Part shown: positions 35,151 to 47,376 of the stretch, piece after piece | How positions within the stretch are numbered: the first letter of the stretch is position 1 | Layout: the number at the start of each line of letters is the position of its first letter | From: Temnothorax longispinosus | Lineage: Eukaryota > Arthropoda > Insecta > Hymenoptera > Formicidae | Assembly: GCF_030848805.1 (NCBI RefSeq) | Contig: NC_092360.1 | Location: 6,200,001-6,264,000 of the forward strand | Direction: 5' to 3' | Length of the DNA stretch: 64,000 nt | The notes under the pieces: model-generated | Told to the model about the DNA's origin: nothing | Seen by the model: only the letters and a program-made list of their open reading frames with translations | Databases searched by the model: none | Program-made: the position numbers and the translations under genes

Positions 35151-38100
35151 ACCCGTAGTCTCGCGTCTTTACAGTGTGTATAGTCTTCAACGGATACTTT
35201 CGTCTTTTAAACGAGCGTTTGACTGATACGAAAGGTGCTTTCGTGTCTGATACGTTAGCCCTGACATTAATAGAATAAAAAAAAATCCGCAAGATTTCTA
35301 GTCACGTAGGGATACCTTCTGTTTTTCATCCGTGCACCCTTCCACGTATTTGGAACCGACTTTTCTGCGACGATAAATAAAGCCTGATCGCAATCGCAGT
35401 AATAGGTTCACGTAGCATTGTTGAAACACGTGTACTCTGAGTAAGCAACTTGCGTGAGGAAAGTTTTCTCTGCTTTTAATGAAATTCCGCATTTACACTG
35501 GAGTTTATCTTATATCAAAAATTCCTAATCGCGCATTACAATTATTGTCATAGATAAGTCAGATTAAAAGATAACTTCAATATCGAATGGCGAATTTTGT
35601 CATGTATCGAAGCACGGATTATTACATCGAATTTTACTATGTCAATTTTCTGGTAACATTTATATTCGGTAAGTGCTAATAAATTAGTTTTCTAAAGCTA
35701 GAACGATCTTCTGAACTCGTAACGTCTAATAGCATAATCGTTTTTCATATGCGCCGCTCTTAAAGTGGCACACGGCGCGGAAATCTATGATCGAAATAGC
35801 AACACGAAAATCTCGCGTGACAATATTTATCTGAAATCGCGACTACTGACATTATATCCGAAACGTGAGCGCGTGCAAGAAATTGTCGGAAGATAACTTC
35901 TCACACATCGTACCGTTAGACTGTAAAAATTGCTTCTTGTCTCCTTGCGCTGATAATAAATATCGGTGGAAACGTTTATGCGTTTCAATGCAATTCAATG
36001 CGGTCTCAAATGCACGTTGGGATCGCAGAATGTTCGAGCTGTGAATAATATTTTGTCCATTTGCATAATCGAATCTAATTGTATGACTCTGCAATAGAGT
36101 TATCGTTCTCTTATACAGTTCTGCAAAGGGTAAAAGTATAGAAATGTAATTTATCTAGTGTAATTTATCTAATTAAGATAAATTAACCATACTACAAGTA
36201 AAGTATAACTGTTTATATTATAGTAAAATAATACTCGGAAGGGACAAGAAAAAAGAGGAATCGCTCATAATTCGTTCCAATTCATATATAATATAATTGT
36301 ATTTTGCGCTACAAGCTCTTTAGCTTGAGTTTTCCCAATCTATCTCTCGTGCTCTTCTTCCAGATTTAGAGATTTTATTCATCATCGACGCAATTACTTA
36401 AAAGTTTAGGCATTCTGATTCCAACGCGACGCAAATAAAGTTAGCATATCATCAACCACCGTTACGTGTTGCTTCCTGACATCGGGCTGCTCGCGATTGC
36501 GTTTAAACGAAGCGGCAGTACGAGGTGGATCCACCGAGCTGACCAAAGTGGGACGACGTTTCGGCGGGCACGCGAAATGTCGGCTTCCGCTCCTCCATCG
36601 TTTCTATACGTCAAAGAGACGCGAGCATTCATCACCTCTCGATCCCTCTACTCGTTATATCTGTTATTTCTTCCTTTTTTTTCCTTTTCGTGCGACAATG
36701 TGACGCTGCCATTTCTCGTTGTGAGTTCGGCTCGGCCTTTCCCACACGTGGGATTGTTTGCGATGACCTCTGACTCCGTTCGGTGCGCACGTCGCAACAT
36801 CATCGTTACATTCACGCAAATAGCCGCCCGATGCTCGAGGCTAATCAGGACGGGACTCGCGCCGCTCTTCCTTTGCCCGTGCCTCATGAATCCGTATGAA
36901 TATTGATCGGCGAGCATGATCATTCATTGATCTTCGGGGTCATCAGGATGCTCTCTACGTCGCGTGACTCTGATTATGGCCGCGCGCCAGTCAATGTCTT
37001 AAATTTTTATATCAGATCGTCAAGAAAAAATACTCACATTTAATACGTTTATTTTTTCATCTATGTGCGCATATTCCCTTGTAACAATCTATAATTATAA
37101 GTACATAATAAACGTATTGTACGATATAAGTGTCGCATATTAATTTTTATAAGGAACATAAGTATTAATTTTAAAAATGCTACATATATAATACGTTATC
37201 AATTAAATTTATTGATAATATTTTGTCCGACATTTAACATTCTAAGATTTAAGGGTTTATTAAAATCAAAAGTCGATTATTAAGATCAACAGGGGGTTCT
37301 ATCTCTATTTTTATTTTTATTAATTTTTTACATCGAGAAACTTTTTTTATTACACACGTTTACATATACACATGGAGGGACAAAGATCACGCATCTATGC
37401 GAACGGGGAGTATTTAAGGATCAAGCGTATGCAAAGCAGTCTGTTACCACGCAGATAGCCTGTCCGCGTCACAGGGCAACACACCGGACGTTCGGTCTGC
37501 AAATTTATGTTAATCGGAACGTATCAGTAGTTCTGGAAGCTTAAACAGACCAACGGCGACGCTCGGTTTTGCTTTGTTTCGGCGACTAACAATAAGACGC
37601 GCGCGTATAAGCGCTGCGATGCTGCGAACATTTCATTTTTACGATGACGCCGTAATTTTTAGCGTAATCTTTATTTAAAGAGAAAATTTTTAGAGAGAAT
37701 CTGAAAATTATACTAAAACAAATAGTCGAACAATTTAAAAATTGGTAAACGCCTCATAATATACGTACAATCAATACACGTATATATGCACTTGAAAATG
37801 TATAGGTCAATAGCGAGTATGATATCGATTTAAAAAAATAGATAAATAAAATATAGTAATGTACTCTGGAAGATTTGCCTGCAACTGCGACTAAACTACA
37901 GGCGCGTTCAAAAAATTAACGTTAGTATTTACGCGTCTTTAAAATCATACGCATCTTAAAAGAGATGATTCCGGACCGATTCTTTCTCACATTCAAGAAA
38001 CAAAATTTGGAAGAGTTTAGAAGATTCTTCCTACAAATTTTCAAATACACGCCATATACGTTACACCCCTTATTGGATCGCATGTTCATGAATAATAGCA
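35150..38100. other. Non-coding; CpG islet at 36.47-36.99 kb
   Basis: The islet carries antisense-overlapping frames (36466-36906 plus from a GTG codon, 36648-36923 minus) without a domain. Flanks are AT-rich. A short inverted pair ACGAAAggtgcTTTCGT lies near 35228-35244. Confidence 0.5.
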
Positions 38101-38108
38101 TCTGTGCG

Positions 38109-38266
38109 TCGTTTCGCATTTCAGAAACATCTGGAAATACTTACGGCAAGTATTCTGTCGTAGGTAGAATAGTTTAGGATAAATTCTAAGAAGAATATTT
38201 CTGATAGTAAATATGTATCTTGAAATTGTCTCCTGGAAAATCGTTTCGCATTTCATAAACATCTGG
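38109..38266. repeat. Two diverged copies of a 26-bp sequence, 132 bp apart
   Basis: TCGTTTCGCATTTC(A/A)(G/T)AAACATCTGG occurs at 38109-38134 and 38241-38266 with one difference. The following TACTT/TATTT stretches also resemble each other. This suggests an old 132-bp tandem duplication whose remainder has decayed. Confidence 0.75.
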
Positions 38267-38319
38267 TAGTATTTGTAGAAATTACATTAACATAAATTCT
38301 TCACGTATAGGTACTTTAT

Positions 38320-41300
38320 TATGTTTGTACATATATGTATTTTACGAGTACAAGTTTGTAGTGTGGAAACTGACCATGGACCATTCTCACAATTTCACAC
38401 GCCTTCATCGACCTTTGAGATTAAATCTGATGCTGTCACTGGTTCAAATGAGAGATTCAATGCAGGTAAACAAAATCCACGCTCATGGGAGAGAGAGATC
38501 TTCTAGATCTCAGAGAAGGGGTTGCGATGTTTTAATTCCGAGATTGCCGAGTGACCCAACCGAATGGTCAATTTCCATGATATTCCCATGGACGTTGGCT
38601 ACCTGAAACGATTTTCCTCGTTCGCAAGGTGACCAGCAATGAAAATTTACCTGGGCAATGTCCGCGTGCGGCAAAGGAGAGGGAGAGAAAGGGAGAAGGC
38701 AGCCTATTTAAATCAGGCCGAAAAAATCCGTTAGGCACAAGTGACCTTCTTCGTGTCCAGCTCGAGGTATCTAACGAACGGCCAGTGGCGGTACGCGCGT
38801 GCGATAGCGGGTATGGGAAAAACTATGCTCTAATAGATCCTCGGACGTAGTCGGCCGTGTCGACCGACCGTTGAGGGATGCGTTAAGGTGTCCTTACACC
38901 TGGACGAGGAGCTGCCGCTCGATATTGATATTCCTTGTTGTCCGGTACACTTTCGTAAACTGGAGCAACGGACGATCGCGTTCCCCCATCACGGTCGACT
39001 AGCCAGCGATGTTGTATCGTTCAGATTTCAATTCAGACCAACGCCTCTCAGATAAGAAACGACTTTTTTTCTTTAAACGTTAGATACTATTGACTTGAAA
39101 ATTTTGCCGATGAATAATATCTGCGAAATAATGATTATAGTTTTGAACAAATGGAAAATAGCGCACATTTACTTTATCGTACGTTCTTCAATATTTATAT
39201 TAGATAAACCAGAAAAACACTCAGGCATATCTCGATAGAAATGAATATAAATGCAATTGATAAAGAAATTATTTTACTCAGTATTATAATAATTTCATTC
39301 AAGAAATATTCAAAAATTTTGTTTCGAACAGCAGATGACAAGCGATGACGCTTGAATTATGCAAGTTGCTCGTCGCTTGCATGGTGGGCTTGTGACCGTT
39401 GAAATATCCCGCCCAACAAATTTCCGTTGGTCAAGCTTGACATTAACTAGAGCAACGCACATACGACCCCACCACTTTCTTTAGAGACGAGCAAGGATTG
39501 GGCCAGCAAAGACTACGAATTATTTTTTATCTAAACTGGTATAGTACTGTGGGGCACTAACGTCTAGGACACATATTCACGACGCACTAGCATTTTTAAT
39601 CATATCAAACACGTTTGTAGGCATTCGTTGGTATCGGTCGAAACGCCCGGAAACATTTTTTTGGGGGAAAGTTATTTTAAAAAATAAAAATTCGATTATA
39701 AAATTAAAAAATTATATAATATATGAGATATCGAAAGTAGGAAATAATATTTATGTTGTTTTCATAGATGTATCGCACATCTGTGCAAAATAATTGATCG
39801 AAATGAATAAGTAGAAATTAATTAAGTGCAGGGGCTTGCGCAATACGATTGTTGTTATATCTGCGAGAAGACAGTTTGACACAGTTTTCATCTTGCCTGT
39901 TTTTTTAATCGTTTTTCGTTTGCAGCAATGGAATGCAAGCCTTGAAGAGTTTAAGCAGATACGTCGTAGGTAAAAGTTTATCGCAGCTTATTAAGAGCCA
40001 TACGTCATATATTATGCATTATTCAGTACAACGAGGCTGGAAATGGCATGGTCGTTATGAAACAAAACAAAATTAGAATGAAACACTAGGAAAAGTTTTG
40101 ACATCGAGTTAAAAGAGACGCTCTCGTCCTTAAGAAAGTTGGAAACGTGACATCGCGCTTTTGTTAGTCGAAATTCAATTAAATGAAAATCACATCGACG
40201 AGGAAAAAAGTCTGTTTGTGTCGCTTATATTCGAGTCATTTGACTGCGATGATACATTAGTCACTCAAAATAAATAAAACATTAATATGTAATGAATTTG
40301 TTGTGAATTTTTTGAAACATTTTAGATCTTTCTGCAAATAAGAGTGAAGATGTAACAGTGACGTTACAATAATGCTAAATAGAATGCCAAACAGGGATAT
40401 ATGTGAATATAGTGTAAATGCGTATCGCTAAGTTTTGCCAGATAATAGAGAAAACACGATATTACGAATATTTCTATTATTATTACGCAAAAGTCGTTAA
40501 AAATGACTCTCATAAGAACCGTAAAACTGCTGTCACTATTTTTACTTCTCTCGTAAAATGGTTCGCTCGATAAAAGAGACTCGCGCTACCGTTATATAAC
40601 GACATACGCGGTCACGGAGGCTTTTTTATCATTCGAAGGATATTTACGAGGCTCTCACATCGATGGTGTCGACTGCGTCTTAATTTTTGAGTAGTACCGG
40701 TTTTATTTGAGGTAGAAAAATATGTGAGAAAAGCTCAAAATTTATGATTGGATTTGTTATCGTAGATTAGTTTTTCCTTTCCGCAGATGTTTTTCTCCAA
40801 CAGACTGCGTTTTGATTCTTTCGGTATAGGTTAATTTCCATAAATAAACCAACATTATTTTCTAATTTTGTCTTAACTTTATATCAATAAAATCGAATAT
40901 AATAAACAATTTATGTAGAATTTTGTGAAGCTTCCAAGAATATAATTTGTTCTAATTATAATTAGATATATATTGTTTTGTATATTTTTTTTTAGAAATA
41001 ATGTGAAAGATTATTGTGTTTATTTTCCTTTGACACAAACATTACGAAGATTATTTTTTTATCTTTTAAATATCAACAATTTATTTGTTTTGACGGTTTA
41101 AAACTATTATTTATAAGTTCTGAAAATTCACATTTTGTATATGACGAATAAGATAAAATATTTGTTTTTATTTTATTTTTAATTTAATTTTTAGAAAGTT
41201 TAAATTTTACGTAAATTTAAATCTTTTTACTTATTTTTCGTCAATGATTCTGTCATAAAATATCGATACATTCTATATACGTATATTGTAGATAATACCT

Positions 41301-41680
41301 AAAAAGCGCATTCTTTTAAGTGTAAGTTTGCCTGTGTGTATGTTTGCAAAGTACCTTCTGTACAACTTACACAATCTACGTATACAGAATATGTGCGTAA
41401 CTGGTCTCGATAACTAATACGTTGATACATCAGTTTTACGTCTTATATGACGCGGAAAATTGGTCGGCATCGGGACGGTAACGGTCAACAGTCTTCGACC
41501 AAACCAAAAAGCTCTCCTATTGGTGCAGATATTCAAATACGCCAATCGCCGAGCAGATTTTAACGGAAATGGTGCCGCCAAAAGACACGTGTGTCACATT
41601 TTATCGTTAAACTTTTCTCGAGCCGCGCCCAGCCGGCTCAGAGCCCGCCTAGAGTAAGGACATTTTAGATGGACCCACAA
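38320..41680. other. Non-coding; GC-richer patch at 38.4-39.0 kb, rest AT-rich
   Basis: Frames at 38321-38506 and 38325-38606 overlap and show no family features; ATGCAG|GTAAAC at 38460-38471 is donor-like. From 39010 to 41650 the DNA is AT-rich apart from 39340-39660, where imperfect inverted copies of CAAGCGATGACGC surround 39350-39385. No gene is supported. Confidence 0.5.
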
Positions 41681-41683
41681 AAG

Positions 41684-41985
41684 GGTTATGTACCTGCACG
41701 ACCCTGACGGTTGTTGCCGCGAGTCCGGCCGAACCCCCGTTCTGACCTGCGAACCTGAAGACCACTCTTGTCCACAATCCCTTTAATTCGCGAGGACCAA
41801 ACTGATCCCAAGGGAATCAGGTTTTCCATGTAACCCTCGTAACAGGTAGGCGCATACGAGATATCCGCACAATCCTGTGGAAGCGTGCAGGTATACGACC
41901 TTTGACACGCTGGACCTTCCCTCGTCCGTAACCTCGATTCACCTGGCCACGAGGGTAAACCGGTCCAAGATTGGTGAACCACGGC
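41684..41985 (-). other. GC-rich block with a 98-codon ATG-less frame
   Basis: An isolated GC-rich block with abrupt edges. The minus strand is open from before 41982 to a stop at 41686-41688. The peptide includes a cysteine-bearing segment (CQRSYTCTLPQDCADISYAP...CYEGY) and an RG-rich tail (RGFGRTRGNNRQGRAG). The only start is a GTG codon, so in a eukaryote it could only be an internal or terminal exon, or a relic. A plus-strand 32-codon ATG frame (from 41678) is also cysteine-rich. I recognise neither. Confidence 0.2.
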
Positions 41986-41999
41986 CGGTACCCTTATAG

Positions 42000-43030
42000 G
42001 TGTCCGATATGCGTTTAATTTTGCAGAACGTTAAAATAATAAAATTATGTAACCAAAAGACGACACGAGGATGATTCAATAGCGTCTTTTTAATGGTCAA
42101 TATATGCACATGACTGTTATCTACGACGGAAATATTTTGAAAAATGAAAAATGCAAGTTTAAAAATAGACGATCGACTTATTTTTAAATCTACACATTTT
42201 ACAATCAAGTATTAATTATTATATTAGTAAAAGATAACAGTAAAAGATTTATTATTTATAATTTAATTAGTGAAAAATGAATGATGAATATTGTAATGTA
42301 ATAAACATAGATATTTGTATTTGTTTAGATTTAAAAACTCTGGTAAAAATTGTGCTGTTAAATTAATTTAAAGTAATGACTTCTGGTGAAAATATAACAA
42401 AGTTGCGAAAGAGAAGAGTTTCTGCGAGAGTTTTGTCGTGCAGTTAAAGCCGTCCATCTCTTTAGAAGTGAGTCGTGGTCGAATGTCTCTCATCAACCGG
42501 ACGTATGTTCGGTTGAAACGTTAAGAGAAAGAAGGAGAAAATAAAGACAATTTCCGCCTGTCCGATGGGAGGACGCGCTTTGATTTGTTTTTGTAGTTTC
42601 CGCCGGAACCAAGGCGCAGGTATATGGGGTCTTGATATAATAATAATAGGGTTGCGAGCGAAGAAAAGGTGTGAAATTTCCGCTTTGTCGAGATTCAAGA
42701 AGTAGTTTTAAATTACAAAAAAATATGTGTCACTCTATGTGAGATTCACACCGTAAAAAAATAGCTATGCATGCTTTTTTATATTCTTGTACAAGTTCTT
42801 TAATAAGTAAAACGACTTTAAATATTTTTTGTCGCTTATTTTTTTTACTTGATTATTTTTCCAATATGTGTGTGTGCGAGTTTGCGTGTGTATATATGTA
42901 TGTGATGCACGTCTGTTTGATATTTTCAGAAACTTGAATATCTACAAAATTAAAAAAGTTGAAGATTTGGGACAAAAATCATTTTATTGTTTTCGAGATA
43001 AACTATATCTTTTCATGTCACCAAGGTTTT
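42000..43030. other. Non-coding AT-rich stretch
   Basis: No gene supported. A TG-rich microsatellite-like stretch lies at about 42866-42902. The 109-codon frame from 42868 begins within it and runs into the tandem array, so it is not a credible gene. Confidence 0.55.
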
Positions 43031-43774
43031 TGTTCGATTATAAAAATTTAAAATCAAAACTTGCTATATACGCTTTCTTTTTCTCCTTTTCTGAGAATGT
43101 AATTCTCACAACTTTAGAATTGTTGGATATTCATCTCTTTCGAGACAAAGTGTTAAAGAAAAATATATGGTCGAATAATTCTTCTTATCTTGAATAATTC
43201 TGGCAAAGTCATCTCTGCCCCGCAGTAAGATGAAAGAGCCAGAGAGCGGACGCAGCGGGAGGCTGCGCAAGCGTGACGTCCTTGTTCGATTATAAAAATT
43301 TAAAATCAAAACTTGCTACGCTTTCTTTTTCTCCTTTTCTGAGAATGTAATTCTCACAACTTTAGAATCGTTGGATATTCATCTCTTTCGAGACAAAGTG
43401 TTAAAAAAATATATGGTCGAATAATTCTTCTTATCTTGAATAATTGTGGCAAAGTCATCTCTGCTCTGCAGTAAGATGAAAGAGCCAGAGAGCGGACGCA
43501 GCGGGAGGCTGCGCAAGCGTGACGTCCTTGTTCGATTATAAAAATTTAAAATCAAAACTTGCTACGCTTTCTTTTTCTCCTTTTCTGAGAATGTAATTCT
43601 CACAACTTTAGAATCGTTGGATATTCATCTCTTTCGAGACAAAGTGTTAAAAAAATATATGGTCGAATAATTCTTCTTATCTTGAATAATTGTGGCAAAG
43701 TCATCTCTGCTCCGCAGTAAGATGAAAGAGCCAGAGAGCGGACGCAGCGGGAGGCTGCGCAAGCGTGACGTCCT
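43031..43774. repeat. Tandem array, three copies of a 246-252-bp unit
   Basis: Copies start at TGTTCGATTATAAAAATTT on 43031, 43283 and 43529 (periods 252 and 246). Copies two and three are almost identical; copy one has a few extra bases (TATATACGC for TACGC, AAAGAAAAA for AAAAAA) and more substitutions. Each unit has an AT-rich left part and a GC-rich right part ending GCGCAAGCGTGACGTCC. The TGACGTC core, a CRE-type site, lies at 43274, 43520 and 43766. The array stops at 43775 where unrelated sequence begins. The near identity of the last two copies implies a recent expansion. Confidence 0.95.
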
Positions 43775-43775
43775 T

Positions 43776-43880
43776 GCTCTCTATTGGCTTCGTTTAGCCG
43801 ACCAATGAAAGCGGAGATGTCCCTACTATGCCAAGATCTCCGTCAGTGGTCCAGCCTTCGTCTGGTTTCAATTGCTCCGT
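43776..43880 (+). promoter_or_regulatory. Possible CCAAT-type promoter next to the array
   Basis: Directly after the last repeat unit lie an ATTGG (43782-43786) and, 16 bp on, a CCAAT (43801-43805) facing the other way, then a GC-richer stretch with CGTCAGTGG (an initiator-like TCAGT) near 43842. Together with the TGACGTC in the last repeat unit this resembles a compact promoter. No coding exon is evident downstream in AT-rich DNA, so the call is weak. Confidence 0.2.
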
Positions 43881-45480
43881 ATCAATATGATACATATATC
43901 GCTTTCAATATCATCATCACGTGTTTTAAGTTCTTCGCGAAATGAAGAAATGTCTTTTCCTGATTGTGATGAACGACATTAATTATCAATTTTAATTATC
44001 AGTTCAATTAATTATTAGTTTTAATAAATAATTTTTAATTATGTAGCCTTGTTGATTCTCGGATTTAATAAATTACGTAACGCTTTTCTACTGCAAAACG
44101 AAATCGATTGTAGTTCCACACGTATGTCTTTTTATATATCTTTTTAAATCGAGAGATTTCCATTTATTTACTTTTGACTTTTAAATTAAATAGATTAAAT
44201 AATTACGCATTCCTACATTTTCTATGACTTTTAAATAATTGCTGTGTTAATAGATATTTATATTATATGGATTGTATTTAAAAAAAAGAAATAGGGGAAT
44301 TAATCTTCTATGTGCCTTAAATCGTTTATTCTATTTGCAAGTGTTAAAAATACCGATTTTCAATGAGTCGCCGGTATGAATAATGTATTCGCGGAAGATT
44401 TGAGACGACTTTACGTAGAAGATTGACACACGGTCACCTTTGCATATTGCGCTTCTTCGATGACCTTACTTGCTAATGAAGTTGCGCTCATCGGTGCCGA
44501 GGCAGCACGAAGTCTCTTTATCACGCTGGCCGATAAGGCAAAAGTATCAATGGTCAGATGTCATTTATGGTAATTCGCAGACTGCTGTCGGCACAGCGCT
44601 CTTGAATAGCGAGCAAAAAAATATTTCGCGTTGCAAGAGCAAAATTTATAAAAATAATAGTAGCATGAGAAAATTATTACATAATAAAGACGGATTAATA
44701 ATAACTAGAAAATATAACACTATGATTTTCTATGCATGAATCATAATTTTTGCGTAATTATACCAAGGCTGATAATTTCAAGCTAAGAAATATTTGAAAA
44801 GATGGTTCCCATTCAACACTAAGACTGCCGAAATTTTCGTGATATTATCTCGTGAAAGTGATCGTCAAAATCATTTTTAGGGTAAAATTTCATGAAGCCC
44901 GTATGAAATGATTTAACGTGAGGCACATATGGCGATATGGCAACAGAATTATTCGTATTTCTGTAAACAATTTCTTCGCGAAAATGTTGAATTGTCAAAC
45001 GTGCGTGCGTGATGATTCAAAGTATTCCCGCTCAGTCAGCTCGGGATACATAAGTCATGATCTAGAATTCAGCACGCACTATTTTACATGCAGAGAGACA
45101 CAATGACTTTCAGTCGTATAATTGCCGCGTAAATAATGGTTGACTGCGCTTATCGTAGCGATGATAATAATGCGAAGGATGACGGTGCTACTCGATACGA
45201 TCCATTCGTCTAGAACTCTCTTGTTTTAAGACACACAGATGGCAAAAGAAAATGAAAAGTTCGTAGCAGCAAAATCAAATGTGCATTTTGTATTAATAAA
45301 ATATAAAGGCATATATATGTAATTCGTTAATACGAGATAGCGCATGTAATATTTTTGCATCTTGCACATATACACGCGCGCTTATGAATGTGTGAATAAC
45401 AATGTAAAATTATAATATGCAAAAAGTTTCAGAGCGATAATAACATGGACTGGAAACTTATAGAAATATTCACTTCCGAA
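43881..45480. other. Non-coding AT-rich stretch
   Basis: No gene supported. The frame at 44470-44739 starts with ATG-like context but is lysine/asparagine-rich and shows no domain. 43980-44040 is an ATT/AAT-rich simple sequence. Confidence 0.55.
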
Positions 45481-45489
45481 ATATTTCAC

Positions 45490-45653
45490 GATATTGAAGA
45501 AATGTCTCGTAAATATAAAATTGTATTCTTTCGAATATCAAAGAAATTGTCTGAGTTATAATATGCAAGAAATACTAAAATACTATTCGATATTGAGAAA
45601 ATACCTCGTAAATATAAAATTACATTTTTCCCAATATCAAAGAAATTGTCTCA
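45490..45653. repeat. Diverged 99-bp tandem duplication
   Basis: GATATTGAAGAAATGTCTCG at 45490 recurs as GATATTGAGAAAATACCTCG at 45589. Both continue with TAAATATAAAATT and AATATCAAAGAAATTGTCT. The second copy is truncated after about 65 bp. Confidence 0.8.
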
Positions 45654-46970
45654 CAAGCGTTTGTCTGACAATTAAAATGGTATTCATTTAATACTAAATT
45701 TTTCAAGGAATTTCTCAAGGCAGTATTATCGCCGAACTTTGCAATGTTTCCTCGTCTCGAGAGCTCCATCGTATTGTTAATGCGTTGTTCGAACGATAAA
45801 TGCAGGAACAAGCGTAAGTGGACGACTTTGCTAGTAATCAAGTCTCCCATTGGTGGTCTCATTAGTGGCTTATTCTACGTATCTACTCAACAGTCTTAGT
45901 ACAATAACGTGAAACTTGCATCGCTCTTCTATGTAATAATATATTTTTAATATTGTTATATCATAAAATAAACTACGGAAACAGGAATAGAATTTTTCCT
46001 CACAATCAGTTAAAAGAGATGGAGTTAAAAGATATAACATTACATTTTAATACTTTAAGATTTGAGATTAGATCATCACGTTTCTAATATTAATTTAAGA
46101 AATTCTGATCGTTTAAGATCGATAATCTGTTATAATCCCCTGTTGTGCTAAATATATTAATGGTTACGATAATAATAATAAATTTTTTTGTTTAAAATGA
46201 AATAAAACTGACAGTAATATCGATAACCAGTGCAGTATTAAGATTAATATGTAATTGGATTATAATTTATGAGAAATGGATAATATCGAAGTTAATATGT
46301 AAATAATAATGTGTGCGACGCATATTGAAACTTTGTTCTTTGAGTTTTATGAATTTTATTGCTTTTAAATGATACTATAATACATAACCTATATAAAATA
46401 TACGGTTAATAATATAATATATATTATAATTTTTTTATTAGTAAAATTATTACAATTTATGTAGAATAATTTAATATTAATTACCCCTTTCTTGCTCCGT
46501 ACCATTGTACACAAAAATATTCCAATTAGACGAAAGTTAGATCCTCTAGACACAGATATGAAAATATCGTACGATATATTATACAATGTTTTGTCGTATC
46601 TCATTCGATAATATCGTCGAAACTTATCAAACGATAGAGATATTTTACGAGCGAGATTCATAATATTATCAGAACGGATTCATATTATACCGAGTCTATT
46701 TTCGTTCACTGCGCATCACATTTGCTTTCTGCAAATAAACGACCCGTCCTCGAAAGGTTACGATCCTCGGTACTTATTTTTCACGTATCTACATCCCTTT
46801 GGGATTACCAGTCGGCACGTACGTTAAAAGATCACGCTTGTCGCGAAGAAAGGGGTTGGTCTCGGCATTAGAAAAGAGTTGGCCCAGATTTAAGGGAAGG
46901 ATCTGGCCTGCCATTGGCCGATAACTGGAGCGAAACCCAAGGGTGGATCTGATTCTCGATCTCACGTAGC
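45654..46970. other. Non-coding stretch
   Basis: AT-rich to about 46740, then rising GC. No supported frame; 46868-47062 on the minus strand lies in the start of a CpG islet and has no motif. Confidence 0.55.
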
Positions 46971-46978
46971 TCCGAAGC

Positions 46979-47002
46979 TCCGCGCCGCGCCGCGCCGCGC
47001 CG
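46979..47002. repeat. (CGCGC/CCGCG)n pentanucleotide repeat
   Basis: CGCCG is repeated about four to five times in the CpG islet upstream of the candidate exon at 47127. Confidence 0.85.
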
Positions 47003-47126
47003 GTCTCGCGAGTCGGGTCCTATAATTCGATTCGGAATTCTAGACCAACGGCCGTCGGGCACTTTGAATCTCCGATTATGGTAGCTGTTATTTGGAATTC
47101 AGATCGTTTCTGGACACGGTCCAGGA

Positions 47127-47376
47127 ATGTGCAAAGCGCTCACGTACGACGTAACGGTGAAACGATCGCGCGCCCGAGAGAAGAATCCCCCGCGATCGTT
47201 TCGGGCTTCCGCCATCGACCCGCGTCGCCTCGTACACGCATATCCATTTCTGCTGGCGATTTTTCTGACGGCGACGGCATTCGTCCTATCGATTGCAGGG
47301 TCGGTCATCGCAACGATGGCTCAACTGGAACAAAGATCGGATGATGCAAAATGGGCGGTTCAGATGGAAAAGATAA
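47127..47376 (+). CDS. Possible first exon of a membrane protein
   Basis: An ATG with G at -3 opens an 83-codon frame in a CpG islet. It leads to ATAA|GTGAGT at 47373-47382, a good donor with only the last exonic base off consensus; the exon would end in phase 1. The peptide has a basic head of about 38 residues (VKRSRAREK and DPRRLVH), one clear membrane segment at about 39-62 (YPFLLAIFLTATAFVLSIAG), then a charged stretch QLEQRSDDAKWAVQMEKI that looks like the start of a helical stalk. Positive charge before the segment predicts N-in, C-out, the layout of type II proteins such as TNF-like ligands or membrane collagens. I cannot name it. Codons show high GC3 compared with surroundings. Read through the donor, the frame stops at about 47420. 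No downstream exon was tied to it. Confidence 0.45.

Noticed and set aside
34500..35152. 165-codon frames on both strands
   Set aside because: The plus frame starts at GTG and consists largely of the GGGAGAG tract; the minus one is its antisense. Neither shows a motif.
42868..43197. 109-codon plus-strand frame
   Set aside because: It begins in a TG microsatellite and ends inside the first tandem-array copy; the equivalent frames in copies two and three are broken, so it is not conserved as protein.
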